Part shown: positions 23,946 to 35,339 of the stretch, piece after piece | Numbering within the stretch: the stretch's first letter is position 1 | Layout: each line of letters begins with the position of its first letter | The notes under the pieces: model-generated | What the model saw: the letters and a program-made list of their open reading frames with translations, nothing else | The model's database searches: none | What the model was told of the DNA's origin: nothing | Made by a program: the position numbers and the translations under genes | NCBI RefSeq assembly: GCF_031143425.1 | Contig: NC_090439.1 | Coordinates: forward strand, 639,903,465-639,967,464 | Source of the DNA: Pleurodeles waltl | Lineage: Eukaryota > Chordata > Amphibia > Caudata > Salamandridae | Length of the DNA: 64,000 nucleotides | Reading direction: 5' to 3'

Positions 23946-25600
23946 TATATATTATCAACTCACTGTTCTTTGATGTTTATCAAGTAATTCCTGAACACTA
24001 AACATACAAACAATAGGTGTCTAAAATATTCAGGTGCACCAATATTTCTCCATATGTTTCAAGTAACGACCTCAAGCATTGTTAATACATACTCTCCTGA
24101 GAAAGGTGAATTATAGTTTTTGCTTGATTTCTGTAAAGCTGGAAAGAAACCCAATAGTTTTAAAATTATTTTCTTCCCTAATGTAGGAGTGGTGTATGGT
24201 TTACTAGAACTCCTACCAGAAGCATGACAATTGTAAACGCATACACTGTACTTTGTTCCTCTTTAGGAGTCCTTCCTGTTCCTTGAAAGGGCACCTCAGG
24301 AGAAAATAACTCCTATCTAAACAGTTGAGATAAATATTAATATTCAGGAGAATAGTTTAAAGGTCATTTATATCAGTAATTTGACTTTGAGCTATTTCTC
24401 AGTGATTCAGTGGTCCATATAGTCCATCTTTGAGAAACAACTGGTCTGTGCAAGAGAAGTCGGGAATCCATGAAGTGAGGTCCTAGCTGTAGCAATATTG
24501 TAGCGTGATTGCTTAGCTGAGGATGACATGAACCATAAGGAAGTTACAACTCACAATCCAAGATGACTGTCATCTCCATGGAAACATGCAAGAGTTTCTA
24601 GCCAATTGGGAATCAAAGTTTAGCCTAGTGTGGTGAAATGCATCCTTCCTGTACGTACGGCTACAGTACAGACCACGCGGCTCCATGGTAGCCTTCACTG
24701 AACTGGACCCAGAACAGGTGTATTTTGGTGTAATGCCTCCATTCATATGGTCCACACAAGCAGTAAGCAGAATTTACAGCCCTCCTACCTGACTATACTA
24801 TTCGAGCAAACCTAACACATATGACTGTTGCGCTATTGGCATGAAGGAGTGATTGTTGCTTGACTGGACATTGTTAGTGGATACATGCACTGCCTGCTAA
24901 ACTGTTCTCAAATATTGATGTGGCTCTGTGAACAATGTCTTCACATCCATCCATCGTAATAGAATAGTAGGAAAAGTATTAAAACATTGGCATGGTCACA
25001 AACTGCTCATCAAGTGGTTGACAGACAAAGACAATGATTTTGATTGATAACTCATAACCAGTCTGATATGGTTGTATAGATTCCTCGCAAGGCTTTCAGT
25101 TTGAATCACAACTCAGAAGTCAGCCCAACAGCTTGTTGGTCAAGGACATACCAAATCCAGTTTTGGAGGACACTTATTCATAGTAGGGTGACCCAGGCTC
25201 TCAGGCAATTGCAGCTGTGGTTTGAACATGTTTAACTATCTGCTGGAAGAAGTTGCAGCTTTCAGCAGGAAGGAGTTGAATGAAGGAGCTCTGCTTTCGT
25301 GCCAAGCATCCGCTTGGTCTGGACCTCCAGTTCTAAAAAAGAAAAAAGCCTGGATAAAATCCATTGAGAAAGTGGATGCAGCTAGTGAGAAAAAATATAA
25401 CCATACAAGCTAGACTGAATGAGATCACTGGGCGGAAAGCAGGTGGGTAGATGAAGGTGCCAACTTGTAAATTCTAAAGCTAAAGGCACTTTTACAGAAC
25501 CAAAGTTTGCTATAGATCATCATGAGCGTTATATGAAACACATTCTTCCTTGTGCAGGTTTTCTGTGGTCAGCACTCCCTCAGTTTCCATGGTGCTCTCC
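23946..25600. other. Intron 2 stretch, nothing recognised
   Basis: Mixed A/T-rich DNA; short frames only, no repeat I can classify. Confidence 0.5.
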
Positions 25601-25630
25601 GCTTTGCAGTGCACAGCGGGAAAAATCCTA

Positions 25631-25954
25631 AACAACTAGGTCTAAACCACTACTTGCCTGAACCACTACTGCTAAACAACTAAAAAGTCTCTACAACTAA
25701 GTACTGAACAACTACTGCCTAAACAACAATTGTGCCTGAATAACAATTGCCTGAACAACTAATTTTAAGGTAAGGTTTTCTTTTTTTTTTTTATGGTTTA
25801 TTGTTTAGAATAGATATCAAAATTAGTTGTTCAGGCAATTGTTATTCAGGCACAATTGTTGTTTAGACAGTAGTTGTTCAGTACTTAGTTGTAGAGACTT
25901 TTTAGCTGTTTAGCAGTAGTGGTTTAGGCTATAGTTTTTTAGGACCTAGTTGTT
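25631..25954. repeat. Large hairpin: 136-bp arms, 52-nt loop
   Basis: The left arm 25631-25766 and right arm 25819-25954 are reverse complements; over the inner roughly 100 bp I count only two mismatches. Each arm is built of repeats of an AACAACTA/CTGAACAACTA-like motif. The loop carries AAGGTAAGG and a T-run. It lies in intron 2 in the transcribed direction, so the pre-mRNA could form a long duplex. Origin unknown; no flanking duplication or known termini were found. Confidence 0.88.
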
Positions 25955-26464
25955 CTGTCACATATTCGTGCACAGCTTCTTGCACCATGCTTCTCAATCT
26001 TCTCAAAATATACTTATGTGTCAAGTCGGGATACTAGCTTCCCTAATTTTGCAATCAGTGACTGTAAGGATAACAGCTTTTATATCACCCATTCTGAAAT
26101 AACAATAAGTGAAATAGGCAGATTAATTCATTATGTAACTGTTTCACCTTTGTCAAAATCTGAATTATGAAATTTGCAAATTAGCAAGATCTCATGTTCA
26201 GCCCTAGACCATTATCCGCATACTTCTGAAAACAGGTATCAAAGTTATTGGTTAGACAGTTGTTGATATCCATGATAATTAACTCGCTCAGTCTGGTCAT
26301 TGGCCCTGCATTAGCTTGGCATCTTTCCAAAAAGCCACTTTGAATGCTGTCTATGCCAACATCTGTCAACCCATCTGTCTTCCCTACCAGTAAAACTCCT
26401 GGCAAGAGTGGTTATGAATCCACATCACCCATGCGCTGAAGCTTCCCAATACACACCACGCTGA

Positions 26465-26531
26465 GGGCCAGATGTAGCAAAGGGTTTTCCCATTTTGTGT
26501 CAATGGGAAAATGTGTTTGCACATATGGCCC
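26465..26531. mobile_element. 67-bp minimal MITE, TGA duplication
   Basis: GGGCCAGATGTAGCAAA at the left and the complement of TTTGCACATATGGCCC at the right. TGA flanks both sides (26462-26464 and 26532-26534). The interior is one palindrome (ttttcccatt...aatgggaaaa). Same termini as the 694-bp element at 39036. Confidence 0.8.
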
Positions 26532-26821
26532 TGAGTCACATCTGTATAACAGGGCATACTTTCCCTTTCCTTCCTAATTTGTCTGAACTCTTCCCTGCTG
26601 TGAAACATGAATCCTGATAAATGGTTTAGAAAATCTTGGTGTACAGCTATACAATCTAAGCACTGTGTAAATCCTTCTTAACAGATTGTCCCAAATCTTC
26701 TCCTCAGAATTTACCAGACACGTACCTGGTGCTTCGCCCCTATTAGCGCAAATGTTAATGGCTATTTAGTTCTTTACATTTCTGTGTGGACAAGCAATAG
26801 ACTCATTGTACTTGAACATGT

Positions 26822-27330
26822 GGATGGAGAGCTGGCTTTAGGGCGGTGCGAGAGGTGCAGCCGCACAGGGTGCTTACCTGGGGGAGTCACTGATCTCAGG
26901 GGGAAGGGACTGTTGGCTTGGGGCGGTGTGTTGGGCAATAACTTATGATTTAAAAGCACCTGGGCAGGCCTGCTTGCAGACAGCAATAAAAATGTCAAGA
27001 TAACTCTTGTGATTAATGTCCCTGCTAGAGAGAGATCAAACTTTTGTCTAGTTGCAGTTTTGATTCGCCATAAAGTAGCACAGAGGGCTGATATGCCTGC
27101 TGCAAAGAACAGATCTGTATTTTATGTGGATACTTGGGTGGATTAGTAAAGCCAGTCTTTACCAGTGCCTTAAAACAAATAAAATGTATGTGAGAGAGTG
27201 GCAATGTAGAGATCAGGGGCCCTTTTGCCGGGTGTTAGTGAGGGAATCCAAGGAGTATGTCATGGGTGGGGTTTGAAGTGGAGGTAAAAAAGATTTTCCC
27301 AACGGGTGTCACCAGATCTAATAAAGCTGG
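26822..27330. repeat. Possible unclassified repeat
   Basis: A GC-richer block (ggctttagggcggtgcgaga...) that ends at taataaagctggcccta, directly before LINE sequence. It resembles genomic repeats I have seen in amphibians, but the boundaries and class are unclear. Confidence 0.3.
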
Positions 27331-27960
27331 CCCTATACAGATGATATCCAGTTTCTGACCAAAGTAACAAAACAATCTAGTTCTCAGATGACTGGGCCAC
27401 TAGCATCAAGGACCTGACCAACAACTGCTTCATGTCAATAAACTCAGAAATTTCGGTACTTTAATCGACCAAGGCTTGATACTGGAGTCACTAATCCAAA
27501 AGCCGTTTGAAATCGATTGCAATCTCTGAACTCTTTTCAGATATTCCCCTTCCCCAAGTAGCAGCTTCAAAGGTTGCAAATGCTTGGCCGTTGCTGCGTC
27601 CAAAACAACGCCACCTTATCCCAAAACCTGTGACTAATGTCCTGGATGTTAGTAGTGGAACAAATCAAGTTAAATGTGCTTTGTGTAACCAACAACTAGC
27701 TTGTAGTAGAGGCCTTGAGTTATTGTGGATAAATTGAATTGCACACTATGTCCACTCGAGAGCAGCATGCACATCTGATGCCGCCTTATTCAAAGTTCCA
27801 CGAATGAGGACATTCCAGTGGGTGACAATTCATTCATCGTGTTTCCACCCTATGTATGGCATGCCCTCCCCCATAGCATAAGGACCAATATCGTGTTTAG
27901 AAGGAAACTAAAGGATTTCCAAAATTAGTACTTAAATCTGACGACTCAAATTATAACATT
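27331..27960 (+). mobile_element. LINE remnant (L2/CR1-type RT C-terminus)
   Basis: LYTDDIQFLTKV (27333 onward) is a reverse-transcriptase catalytic box variant. Later VWHALPHSIRTN and FRRKLKDFQN (about 27850-27927) match the C-terminal signature of L2/CR1 ORF2. Several stops and frameshifts. Confidence 0.7.
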
Positions 27961-29860
27961 TAGCGACAAGCAATCTTGAGCGATTGTTCACAATAGATGT
28001 TTTGGTAACATAATATTACATACTACCGTAATGGATGCCCAGATACGGCACTCAGGTAAACTCCCTTCTCCTTTCTAGATCCTCGGGGATGCCCATTTTG
28101 AAGCTTCGAGAAATAAAGTCTTTGACCAGACCACCCATGGTTAGAGATGAAAGTAGGATCTTCAGGTAGAGGTGTGAAGGTTTATGGAAATGTATCAGTC
28201 AAACTGTGCATCCTGTTTAGCTCAGAAGTAGGTTTATAAGTTTCAATAAACCAAATACTAATAAAGGAAGCTGAAATCTGATTAATAATTAGAGTGTTTC
28301 AGACCAAATGATATTTTAGTGTTGATAGTATTTATCAATCCCGAGATCAATTTTTTACGTGAGGTAAATTATATGTGTGGTATGCAAGATAATCTAACAT
28401 ATTTTCAGTGCAGCTTGTGAGCAGATTCACATTGTGGGAATTATTCATCATACACAGACTGCCCTGCACTGCTACGCTGATATTAGCCAGGAATGAGTTA
28501 TTAAGATTGTAGTAGGTCTCGGGTACAGGTCAGTGCCGTGACAGAACCACAATAATCTTTAGTACCAGAAACTGTAATGTGGGATAAAAGCATATCTTTT
28601 TACAGATCACATGGTGCTGACATTTAGGCAGGTTAGCTCACAGAAGAGGCCAAAAATCTAAAGTAATATAGCAATGAGAAACAGGCAAAATAATGTTGTT
28701 TTTATTGACAGTGCTGTGTTTGGTAACAGTCAGGTGGTGGGAGAAGTCTAATCATAAACTAGGACTATAAGGTGTACTGCTTTTGAATACGGTAGGTTCT
28801 GGAACCGACAAGGCCTTGTGGACGTGGCACAGATTTTGTGATGGGTCTTTCTCATCAATGAAGAGCCATCATGGAACTGTGTGGCCTGTTCTGATTTGGT
28901 TCTGTTTGTGTAGTTGCAGTATGATTCTGGGCGCATGGTTCTTCAGTGACTCGATAGGTGTCAGCATTTTTAGGAGGACTGGTGTAAAGGAAATAGAAGT
29001 ATTCAAATACAGCTTCAGCTTCAAGCTTCAAGAATGAAGATGGACAAAGCATGGTCAATTACACGAACTTCAGCAAGGAAGTACTGCTTGGACAGCATAA
29101 CGAGTGCCACCCGATTTCAAGTGAGAATAAAATCTGCTGAAACACTGCAGGTCCGATTAGCATCCAAAACTTCTGGGTAAAACCCAACCAATCAGACCAG
29201 AAAATACTGATTTCCCTGGTAACTCCTCCTTTCTCAGAGGCCCTCAGGGTTCCACGTCTAATCCCCATTAACATGCCTCCAGAGTTACCAGTGCTTCCGG
29301 TATTAGGAACTCTGGGTACTAATTTAACAGGGAGTTTGGCATGTCACATGAACTTGAATGAGAGGCCGAGAAACCAATAGTAAAGTCTAGCAGCCATATG
29401 TGTATTTTATGCAGCTTTTATACTTGTAAACAGGAATAGAATATTCTTTGCACAGTCTGACCATCAGCTTGTCTCTGTCATCTCCTGGAAAATTAAAACA
29501 CAACGTGGCGATTGGTACGCACTTTGATAAATATAAATACTAGGCTGATGCATCGCCCCTGGGTTAAAGGGATGTGGGAATGATGTGGGAATGACTGACT
29601 TCACCAACTTTAAGTTTGTGAAGATACCACAAGGGCTTTGTCGTGGTAGCCTGTCACAGTTTTTTTTGTGCTGGGATGTAGTATTACCACATTTGTAATG
29701 TGTTTTTAACACATCCCTCAAAATCTGCAGTGAGGATAAGATATGCTGTAATATCTACACCTCACATTTATATCATGAGAATCTCGACTGGTTCCACTGC
29801 GAGCATTTTAGGTCAATGATATGTACATGTTTTTTGCACCCCGTCCTGCAGTACATAGAA
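27961..29860. other. Intron 2 stretch before exon 3, nothing recognised
   Basis: No classifiable repeats or coding sequence. Any splicing enhancers or branch points of exon 3 would lie at its 3' end. Confidence 0.5.
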
Positions 29861-29882
29861 CCTGTTATTCTTGTGTTCCTAG
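29861..29882 (+). promoter_or_regulatory. 3' splice site of RP1 exon 3
   Basis: Pyrimidine-rich tract (cctgttattcttgtgttcct) ending in AG at 29881-29882. The last three bases, TAG, are an in-frame stop, so coding cannot extend upstream. Confidence 0.9.
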
Positions 29883-30054
29883 ATCTTTGGCATGCAGGCT
29901 CTCCTGCTCAGCTCTGGGGCTATTGTGGCTGCTGGAAGAGAACCTTTCAAACCAAGAAATTATGACCCTAAAAAGGAGTCCTTGCCAGTGAAACTGCCAG
30001 GAATTCCAAGGCGTGTGCTCCCGAAAGCAAGGAACAAACCAGAACCCAGGAACC
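29883..30054 (+). CDS. RP1: RP1 exon 3: end of second doublecortin domain
   Basis: Internal coding exon of RP1, a microtubule-binding protein of the photoreceptor axoneme that helps stack and orient outer-segment discs. Translation from the first base gives [20 protein letters not shown] and continues through a proline- and basic-rich stretch ([24 protein letters not shown]). I recognise [15 protein letters not shown] as the C-terminal part of the second DCX domain of RP1 (human residues about 206-262, from memory). The exon is bounded by cctag at 29878-29882 and CC/GTAAGT at 30053-30060. An in-frame TAG at 29880-29882 fixes the 5' limit. The length is 172 nt, entering in phase 0 and leaving in phase 1, which matches my memory of human exon 3 (c.616-787). 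The ATG at 29892 is an internal Met, not a start. RP1L1 shares this architecture and is the main alternative, but the sequence and exon 4 fit RP1 better. Confidence 0.93.
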
Positions 30055-30060
30055 GTAAGT
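30053..30060 (+). promoter_or_regulatory. 5' splice site of RP1 exon 3
   Basis: CC/GTAAGT: intron positions +1 to +6 are a perfect consensus. The exon ends with one base of a codon (phase 1), matched by the phase of exon 4. Confidence 0.9.
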
Positions 30061-30600
30061 TAGATTTACTTATGTTTTTTAATGTCTGTTCAAGCATCAG
30101 GATATCATCTTAACTTTATTTCGATCTACACACATATCATAAAAGCACTGACTTATAAAATCCTAAAGGTACATAAATGCTTATATATCCTTACATAATC
30201 TAATAACATCCCCACCCCAGCATTCGGCAAATTTTTTGTACAAAAAAGTGCTCACTCATGTTCCAATATAGAGACAGGCCAGGTTAAATAGATTTTAGGT
30301 AGATGCCAATGTATGACTAGCCTTCTAAGGTGGCGCATGGTAAACCTTAGCCATTTAAAGTGTCAGTACAATTATAGCTATGGAGAAAAATGTAGGGGTG
30401 CATAATTCATGAGTAATGGGTAATTACATAATGCAAGGGAATGGCCTAAAGCAGCAATTAACCTTGAGCCAAGGGTGGCTCCCAAAAAGTGCAATGCCTC
30501 TTGTGAAAGGTGACTAGCATTGGAGCAGGGGAGAGGACCACCTTGCCCCCATTAGTGATTCTCCTGGGATGCTCTAGCATAATTTAGGTGAACACACTTA

Positions 30601-31513
30601 GGGGCATATTTATACTCTGTTTGCACCGAATTAGCGTAGTTTTTTTTACTCTAATTCGGTGCAAAACTAACTCCATATTTATACTTTAGTGCTAGACCCG
30701 TCCAGTGCCAAATTTATGGAGTTAAGGTAATTTTTGGGACGTGGAAACCTACCTTGCCTTAATGAGATGTAAGTTAGGCATTCCCATACACAAAATGGCT
30801 CCATGGCCTTAACACCATATTTATACTCCTGTGCAAAAATGGTGCAAGGGAGGCAGGAGGGGTCAAAAATTGGTGCAAAGCTTGCTTTGTCCCATTTTTT
30901 AACGCCTGGGCCAGGGCAGGCGTTAGGGGACCTGTAGGCCTATTTCCATGGTGGCACACCATGGAATAAGCCCACAGGTGCCCTGCCTAGGCCCGAGGGA
31001 CACCCCCACCCACACCTAGCGGGACAGCGGAGGATGGGGACCCCATCCCAGGTATGTATAGGTAAGTATTTTATTTTATCTTTTAAAATGCCATAGGGGG
31101 CCCTGAAATGGCCCCCCATACATGGCACAGGGTGCAATGGCCATGTCCAGGGGAGCCTGGTCCCCTGTGCTGGGCATTGGGGCGGTGGGCATGACTCCTG
31201 TCTTTTCTAAGACAGGAGACATGTGGTATGGATGGTTTTGGTCAGAAAATTACTCTAGGTAGGTTAGAGTCATTTTTCTTTACTCTAACCTGCCTACCGT
31301 CACTTTTTGGTGCAAAACCCCCTTCTTCCATACTGCCAGCCCCACCCGACTAACGTAATTTTTTTGACTCTAGCCTACCCCTTTGCACTGGCTTGCACCA
31401 TTCCATAAATATGGTGCCCGGCTGGTGCACAGAAATGGTGCAAGCCGGTGCTAAACATTTTGGTGCAAAACTGCGTTAGTGCAGTTTTGCACCAAAAAGT
31501 ATAAATCAGGGGC
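30601..31513. mobile_element. 913-bp 'ATATTTATAC' MITE, copy 2, TTA duplication
   Basis: GGGGCATATTTATAC at the left, GTATAAATCAGGGGC at the right, TTA at 30598-30600 and 31514-31516. Same internal order as copy 1 but more diverged (many CpG to TpG/CpA changes), with CAGGTATGT and TAGGTAAGT at 31049-31067. Confidence 0.88.
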
Positions 31514-31904
31514 TTAGATGCCAGATCCAGGCTACCTGGAGGTACCTTGCAACAACAAACACCAACAGCCTCAGGGTGTGAGTTCGTAGAATCCAGGTGG
31601 CCACAAGGTAACTCTTAATACTCAGGATCATACACAGTGGCAATAGCCATCTTTTTCTCTAGGAGGTATATACTGGGCAAAAAAATAAATAAATAAGGTA
31701 GGTCTTCAAGAGGGCCTTGCACGCCGGGCACTCACAGCTCTTATGTTTGGTATTTACCCACTTTGCACAAAAGGCCATAATGGGTAAGGACTGATATCTA
31801 AATTGTAAAAACAGTTTCCTTGCCAGAGGGGTAGTGATCTCATAGATCGTGTCCTCGTACCTGGGGGACAGCTTAAATTCCAGAAACTCCAGGGTCAGGG
31901 TACC

Positions 31905-32020
31905 TGAGTGGGCGCATGAGTGTCTGAGCGGGTTTTTGAGTGGGTGCCTAAGTGTCTCAGTGGGTGTATGAGTGGCAGAAAGAGAGGGAGAGAGAAAGAG
32001 ATCGAGAGAGACCAAGACTT
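31905..32020 (+). repeat. Short minisatellite block and GA-rich run
   Basis: gagtgggcgcatgagtgtctgag-like units related to the array at 21225-21745, followed by a gagagagggagagag run. Confidence 0.6.
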
Positions 32021-32174
32021 TTTTAGGCTTTGATGTATGATAGACTTAGAATTTCATATTTTTGTTTAATTTAAAAATGAAAATGTTTTTTTCTTTAAAA
32101 AAAGATAACATCACCTTTTATTTTTTATTTAAACATTTGTAATTTTATTTTTTTTTAAAAGAGGGAAACAAGTC

Positions 32175-32262
32175 CAACTGGACTCAAACCCTCAGGACTC
32201 AGTGTAAAAGTCCTTGACTTTCAGGCTGAGCTATCTTTTTTTTACTTTTGAGTCCTGTTTTT
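32175..32262 (-). repeat. Possible degraded tRNA-derived sequence
   Basis: On the minus strand, TAGCTCAGCCTG resembles an A box and GGTTTGAGTCC resembles a B box at a plausible spacing. The acceptor and T stems do not pair properly, so this is not a functional tRNA. It could be the head of a SINE or chance. Confidence 0.25.
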
Positions 32263-32639
32263 TTGCCCTTTAAGCGCTATCTTGGTCCTTATATGTACTT
32301 TTATTTATTTTTTAAAATGTATTTCAAAACAAACCCTTTTCAGGCTATCTGGGACTGCAGGGAAAGCCTCAAGGCCTCCACTGTGTTCCCATTGCTTCAG
32401 TAACCAAGAAGCTGCTTTAAGCTGTAGCTTGGTGGTTGCTGAAAAGAGGACAAGGATGAAAGCTTCGGATTTTGACAGCAGGACCTGCTTTACATGTCCC
32501 GGTGTCAAAATCCAAAGTGTTCGCTGTGGCTTGGGTACAGTTTAACATTTCACATTTCCTTTTTTTCAAATCAAGTAAATCTTCCAATCATAATTTTTCT
32601 TATTAATGCAGTTTAAGAACGATGCAATTATCCCACTAT

Positions 32640-32891
32640 GAGCCTGATTTATAAAGGTAAAGATACACTTTATGTACATATAAAGCTTTTTGGTATTCAC
32701 AAACCATGTACAGAGTTTTATGACTCAGCACTCCCCATGCCTATGTGTGCAGAGTTCTCCACACCCAGAGACTCTGCAGTCAGGGCAGAGAAGTTGGCTT
32801 GCAGAGTCCTAGAACTCCACACATAGTTTATGAATGCCAAAAAATATTAAACCTACACACAACTGTAAGTTTGCCTTTGTGAATCAGACCC
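32640..32891. mobile_element. 252-bp foldback MITE candidate
   Basis: The left end GAGCCTGATTTATAAAGG is the imperfect complement of the right end CCTTTGTGAATCAGACCC. The arms stay related for about 80 bp (ggtattcacaaaccatgta against tttatgaatgcc). Termini are related to the 3' UTR element at 53815. No clear duplication. Confidence 0.6.
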
Positions 32892-33239
32892 GCAATCTCT
32901 TTGTCCAATTCATAAAAATAGTCAGGAGTCACTACACATGTTTAATGCTAAAATCATATTAATGACTTATGAGTGTGGTCTGGAAGGTTTTCTTTGCATG
33001 GACTACATTATACATAGGTAACCATCTGTGAAGGCACACCTGCCCCCTACTTGGAAGCCATCTGCTTAAGTTCAGTACATGTACATATCATTTTGGCAGT
33101 CACCACTATGTAGTTATGGTTCAGCCACACTAGATGCTTACCAAATGCTACTAAGAAAGGGGGAGTATACCTTTTCACATTTTAGCTCCAAGAGGAAATT
33201 CTGCTCACAGCTCTGCTGAACAAATGTATGCCAAATTTG

Positions 33240-34770
33240 TCTTGAAAATAAAACTTTGTGTGCTTTTTTGTAGTTTGGTGTGAATCTGTTCATTAGTTTT
33301 CGAGATCTTGCCATTTGAAAAAAGAGCCAGGTTGACCTGAGAGAATTAACACTCTTGTGTAGCTTGTCAGTTGAAAAACCATTTATTGGTTAGCCTATAA
33401 CCTTTGTGCTGTTTGGCGAATATGCACTAACTCGGCAGATGCTTAGGGCCTGATTATGAGGCTGGTGGTTGGAAGACCGCTAGCCTTGCAGTGGCTGTTG
33501 GACTGCTGTGGTTCTGGCCGTCCAACCACCACATTAGGAGGTTGGTGGCCAGGCCTGTCAACCTGCTGCTGTCCCCACCAGGTCCTCAGATCCCAATGGG
33601 CTGACGGTGGTCAGCGATGCCCTGCTAATTATAACCTTGTTCTCTGAAAGACTGTTCATGGTGGTTAAAATGCCATGGAAAGGCTGGCAGAGAAAAAGTG
33701 CAGGGGGCCACAGGGGTGTGGCTTGGTCAGTGCAGGGGTTCCCCTGCCCAGCACCCTCGAAATGCACACTGTCTGCTGTGCAGACAGTGTGCATTTCGAG
33801 GGTGATGGTGCCCCCTGCGTGTGGCAACATTGCCTCCAGCTCTATTAGGAGCCAGCGACAATGCTGCTGCCCCTTTCCCGCTGGGCTGTTTCCGCCATTC
33901 AGTTCAGTGGGAAAGTTGTAATGGGTCAGTGGGAGTATGACGGATGAGTGTTTCCGTCTGCCAAACTCCAAATCAGCCCCTCAGTATGTTCATATTGCTG
34001 GTATTTTCAAACTTGTGCAGATCCATCATGGGAGAGGTCCAGTTAAAAAGGCGAAAGGAAAAAATAAATATGAACTTGCTAATAACTTTGCCACTGTATG
34101 ATAACTTTGGACAAATGTTGGCAGAAACATTTGAAACATTACTTTTCTATTAGTAAATCAAGTTTTGCCCCATGTATGAAGACGGGGCAAAATTAAAGGG
34201 TGAGCAATTGACATTTTTACTTTCTAATAACCTTGGTGCTGTTTGCTGAATCTGCTTTAAATGTGACAGACAGTTGGCAAGTTACACCCAGTGCAGGCAT
34301 TTTAGGTTTTGTGCACATCTACTGGCCTAGGTCAAAATATTTTTGATTTATTAATACATTTCTTAATACGTTTGGCACTATTTGATTGAGCTCCATAACA
34401 TTTGGCGGAGACCTAGCACGTTTGGTGCCGATCCAGTGCACGCTCAAAGTTAAAGGGGGAGGTCATATTATTTTTGAATTAGCAATATATTTTGCACCCT
34501 TTAATACATTTGCATACAGTTTGGCTTAGCATGTTGATTTGTGCATGCAGGTCAATCTTGAGGATGTGCTTAAAAGAACGGGGTAAAAGAAATGTCTATT
34601 TGCTAGTAAATTTATCATGGTTTGATGAATCCACATGAAATCTGGCAGACCCTAAACAGTTTTAGCTTCTAATGGTTGTGTCTAGTTCTGAGCAGATTAG
34701 TTGGGAGGGTTCAAAGGTAAATGAGGTGCAATAATAGTATAATTCACTAACTTTGGTATTGTTTGTTGAA
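33240..34770 (+). repeat. Degenerate tandem array, about 145-bp unit, split by a MITE
   Basis: The phrase taataaccttggtgctgtttg...gaatctgc recurs at about 33395, 34080, 34227, 34350, 34480, 34605 and 34746, with a weaker unit near 33249. Subtracting the MITE 33446-33980, the first spacing is about 150 bp and the next 147, so the MITE entered a pre-existing array. The units are strongly diverged. No coding. Confidence 0.65.
33446..33980. mobile_element. 535-bp MITE inside the tandem array
   Basis: GGGCCTGATTATGAG at the left and the complement of AATCAGCCCC at the right. The flanks are TTA (33443-33445) and TCA (33981-33983), an imperfect 3-bp duplication. It contains a perfect 25-bp-arm hairpin (33752-33776 and 33780-33804) whose core CACTGTCTGC is shared with the 5183-5811 element. 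Confidence 0.75.
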
Positions 34771-35013
34771 TGAAGTACACATTTAAAAAAAAAAATGTAA
34801 TAACATTTAAAAAAAAATCACAGTTAAAAGTTATTTAAAAGTTAGTTTTGTATTTGAACATAAAACTAAAACAGCCTTGTGGTTTTTCAGTTATAGTAGG
34901 TAACGCACAACATTACTCATGCGACAGTGGGTGGGTAGATGTATGGATGGATGAACAAATAGTTTCAAGAATTCAAGTAGGTGGCAGCGAGAGCCTGATT
35001 CCAGGTATACCAA

Positions 35014-35014
<1 letters not shown>

Positions 35015-35080
<66 letters not shown>
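35015..35080. repeat. (TA)n microsatellite
   Basis: About 60 bases of uninterrupted TA after gtgtgt. Confidence 0.95.
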
Positions 35081-35083
<3 letters not shown>

Positions 35084-35339
35084 GCACTGTATATATATGA
35101 TGATATGTAATTCGTCTCCTGTCATAAGTTTTCCTTTCATTAAATCTCTACCAACAGGAAATAAAATATTGCCTGCAATCCATGTTTAGTTTCAAATTAA
35201 AATATTTTTGCATTTATTAGCCATGACCAGTCAAGACATGTTCCAACCCTTATTACAACTGGGCTTTCTCGAGACATCATGGAACATGGTGTTCATTCTG
35301 ACTGCTTATTTACACGTCATCACGATGAAATAGCTCTCT

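Larger units (their letters stand above)
1..29882 (+). other. RP1: RP1 intron 2 (3' part)
   Basis: Everything upstream of exon 3 should be intron 2, because exon 3 starts in phase 0 and the preceding exon (start codon, first DCX domain and the beginning of the second; about 615 coding nt in human by memory) is not found. An exon that long would give a conspicuous open frame with doublecortin motifs, and none is seen on the + strand. The intron is therefore at least 29.9 kb. It is filled with interspersed elements described separately. Confidence 0.85.

Noticed and set aside
1..29882. RP1 exon 2 or first doublecortin domain
   Set aside because: No open frame with doublecortin motifs was found on the + strand; it must lie upstream of the window.
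29892..29894. ATG as a translation start of a short protein (29892-30113)
   Set aside because: It is within RP1 exon 3. The frame is open upstream to the splice acceptor, and the tail after 30054 is intron.
32175..32262. tRNA gene on the minus strand
   Set aside because: A- and B-box-like words exist, but the acceptor, anticodon and T stems do not pair properly; at most a degraded tRNA-derived repeat.
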